Assembly (NCBI GenBank): GCA_017620055.1
Contig: JAFZRD010000105.1
Location: 1-6,889, forward strand
Origin: Lachnospiraceae bacterium
GTDB taxonomy: Bacteria; Bacillota_A; Clostridia; Lachnospirales; Lachnospiraceae
Direction: 5' to 3'
DNA: 6,889 bases
This document shows positions 6,344-6,889 of this stretch, in pieces; position 1 is the stretch's first letter; each line of letters starts with the position of its first letter. The notes beneath the pieces are model-generated. The model did not search any database. It was not told the origin of the DNA and was given only the letters and a program-made list of their open reading frames with translations. Both the position numbers and the translations under genes were made by a program.

Positions 6344-6889
6344 ATGAGTACATCTCAATTTTTCGGACTGAATATAGGATATACGGGACTGCAGGCTGCA
6401 AATGCCGCTCTTAACGTGACCGGTAACAATATCTCGAATGTGGAGACAAAGGGTTACACGAGACAGGAGGCGACACAGGCGGCCGCTGATGCGCTGCGAA
6501 CAAATACTTCCTACGGTATGGCAGGCGCCGGCGTCGATACGAAATCGATCGACCAGATCCGGAACGAATACTATGACCTCAAGTATTGGCAGAATAACGC
6601 CAATAAGGGCATATACGAGATCAAGCAGCAGTATTACCGTCAGATAGAGGATTATTTCACGGATACCGATGATGTGATGGGATTCAACGCGGTGTTCTCC
6701 GATATGTTCGATGCGCTTGACGAAGTGTACAAGAGTGCCGGTGATGACACGAGAAAAGCGGCATTCCTGTCACAGTGCAAGAGCCTTACCGAGTATTTCA
6801 ACAACATGCACACCTCTCTTCAGAACATACAGGTAGATCTGAACAATGAGATCCAGAACAAGGTAAATGAGATCAATTCGATAGCATCG
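6344..6889 (+). CDS. flgK: Second FlgK-family hook-associated protein (partial, runs off right edge)
   Basis: The open frame gives 182 residues with no stop before the edge. It starts MSTSQFFGLNIGYTGLQAANAAL, with the D0 signature TGNNISNVETKGYTRQ at 26-41, the hallmark of FlgK and other axial rod/hook proteins. It is followed by AGAGVDTKSIDQIRNEYYDLKYW (60-82), which corresponds to GLGVEYDIVRQVRDDFLDKSY in the gene upstream. A predicted coiled D1 region follows (HTSLQNIQVDLNNEIQNKVNEI). It is a paralogue of, not a duplicate of, the preceding flgK: shared positions are mainly in the D0 motifs. FlgL is the usual next gene, but this start with GLQAANAALNVTGNNISNVET-GY fits FlgK, whereas FlgL begins near MRIT. 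Start ATG is supported by AGGAGAGG at 6333-6340. The missing C-terminus is needed to confirm a full FlgK. Confidence 0.88.
   Translation, partial: MSTSQFFGLNIGYTGLQAANAALNVTGNNISNVETKGYTRQEATQAAADALRTNTSYGMAGAGVDTKSIDQIRNEYYDLKYWQNNANKGIYEIKQQYYRQIEDYFTDTDDVMGFNAVFSDMFDALDEVYKSAGDDTRKAAFLSQCKSLTEYFNNMHTSLQNIQVDLNNEIQNKVNEINSIAS

Overview
The window reads as chromosomal DNA from a motile, anaerobic Firmicute. The Lachnospiraceae (Roseburia / Butyrivibrio / Agathobacter-like clostridia) are the best guess. This rests on the Firmicute-style flagellar order flgM-flgN-flgK, strong AGGAGG-type ribosome binding sites, medium GC with frequent ATA and AGA codons, and the wording of the GlgP and FlgK proteins. 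I cannot name a genus. All genes are on the + strand and tightly packed, and I see no tRNA, rRNA, CRISPR, insertion sequence or phage element.

Left part (1-3559): the window opens in the last ~69 codons of isoleucyl-tRNA synthetase. After 22 bases comes a complete 821-residue glycogen/alpha-glucan phosphorylase (GlgP). Its stop codon is followed by one codon (CGA) and then the ATG, in the same frame, of a 285-residue protein that I cannot name. That protein carries a GGCGSVAGAN cysteine motif and an SHFVTIT histidine motif typical of papain/C39-like cysteine peptidases. The two genes are probably one transcript, with the second translated by coupling to the first.

Junction (3560-3709): this 150-base gap is the only real intergenic region and is rich in signals. 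It holds a near-perfect sigma-28 (SigD/FliA) promoter, TAAA-N15-GTCGATAA. An imperfect 14-bp hairpin begins almost exactly at the predicted transcription start. Two ACAGGG(G)A motifs resembling CsrA sites follow, the second running into the flgM Shine-Dalgarno.

Right part (3710-6889): a late-class flagellar operon. FlgM is the anti-sigma-28 factor, FlgN the export chaperone for hook-filament junction proteins, and FlgK the first junction protein. A second, divergent FlgK-family gene runs off the right edge. The logic is the usual one: sigma-28 transcribes the gene of its own inhibitor together with a chaperone and cargo made at hook completion. Export of FlgM frees sigma-28, and FlgN escorts FlgK to the export gate.

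Nothing here is clearly a new system. The points most worth a second look are the structured flgM leader, the unassigned cysteine-peptidase-like gene fused head-to-tail in frame with glgP, and the tandem FlgK paralogues.
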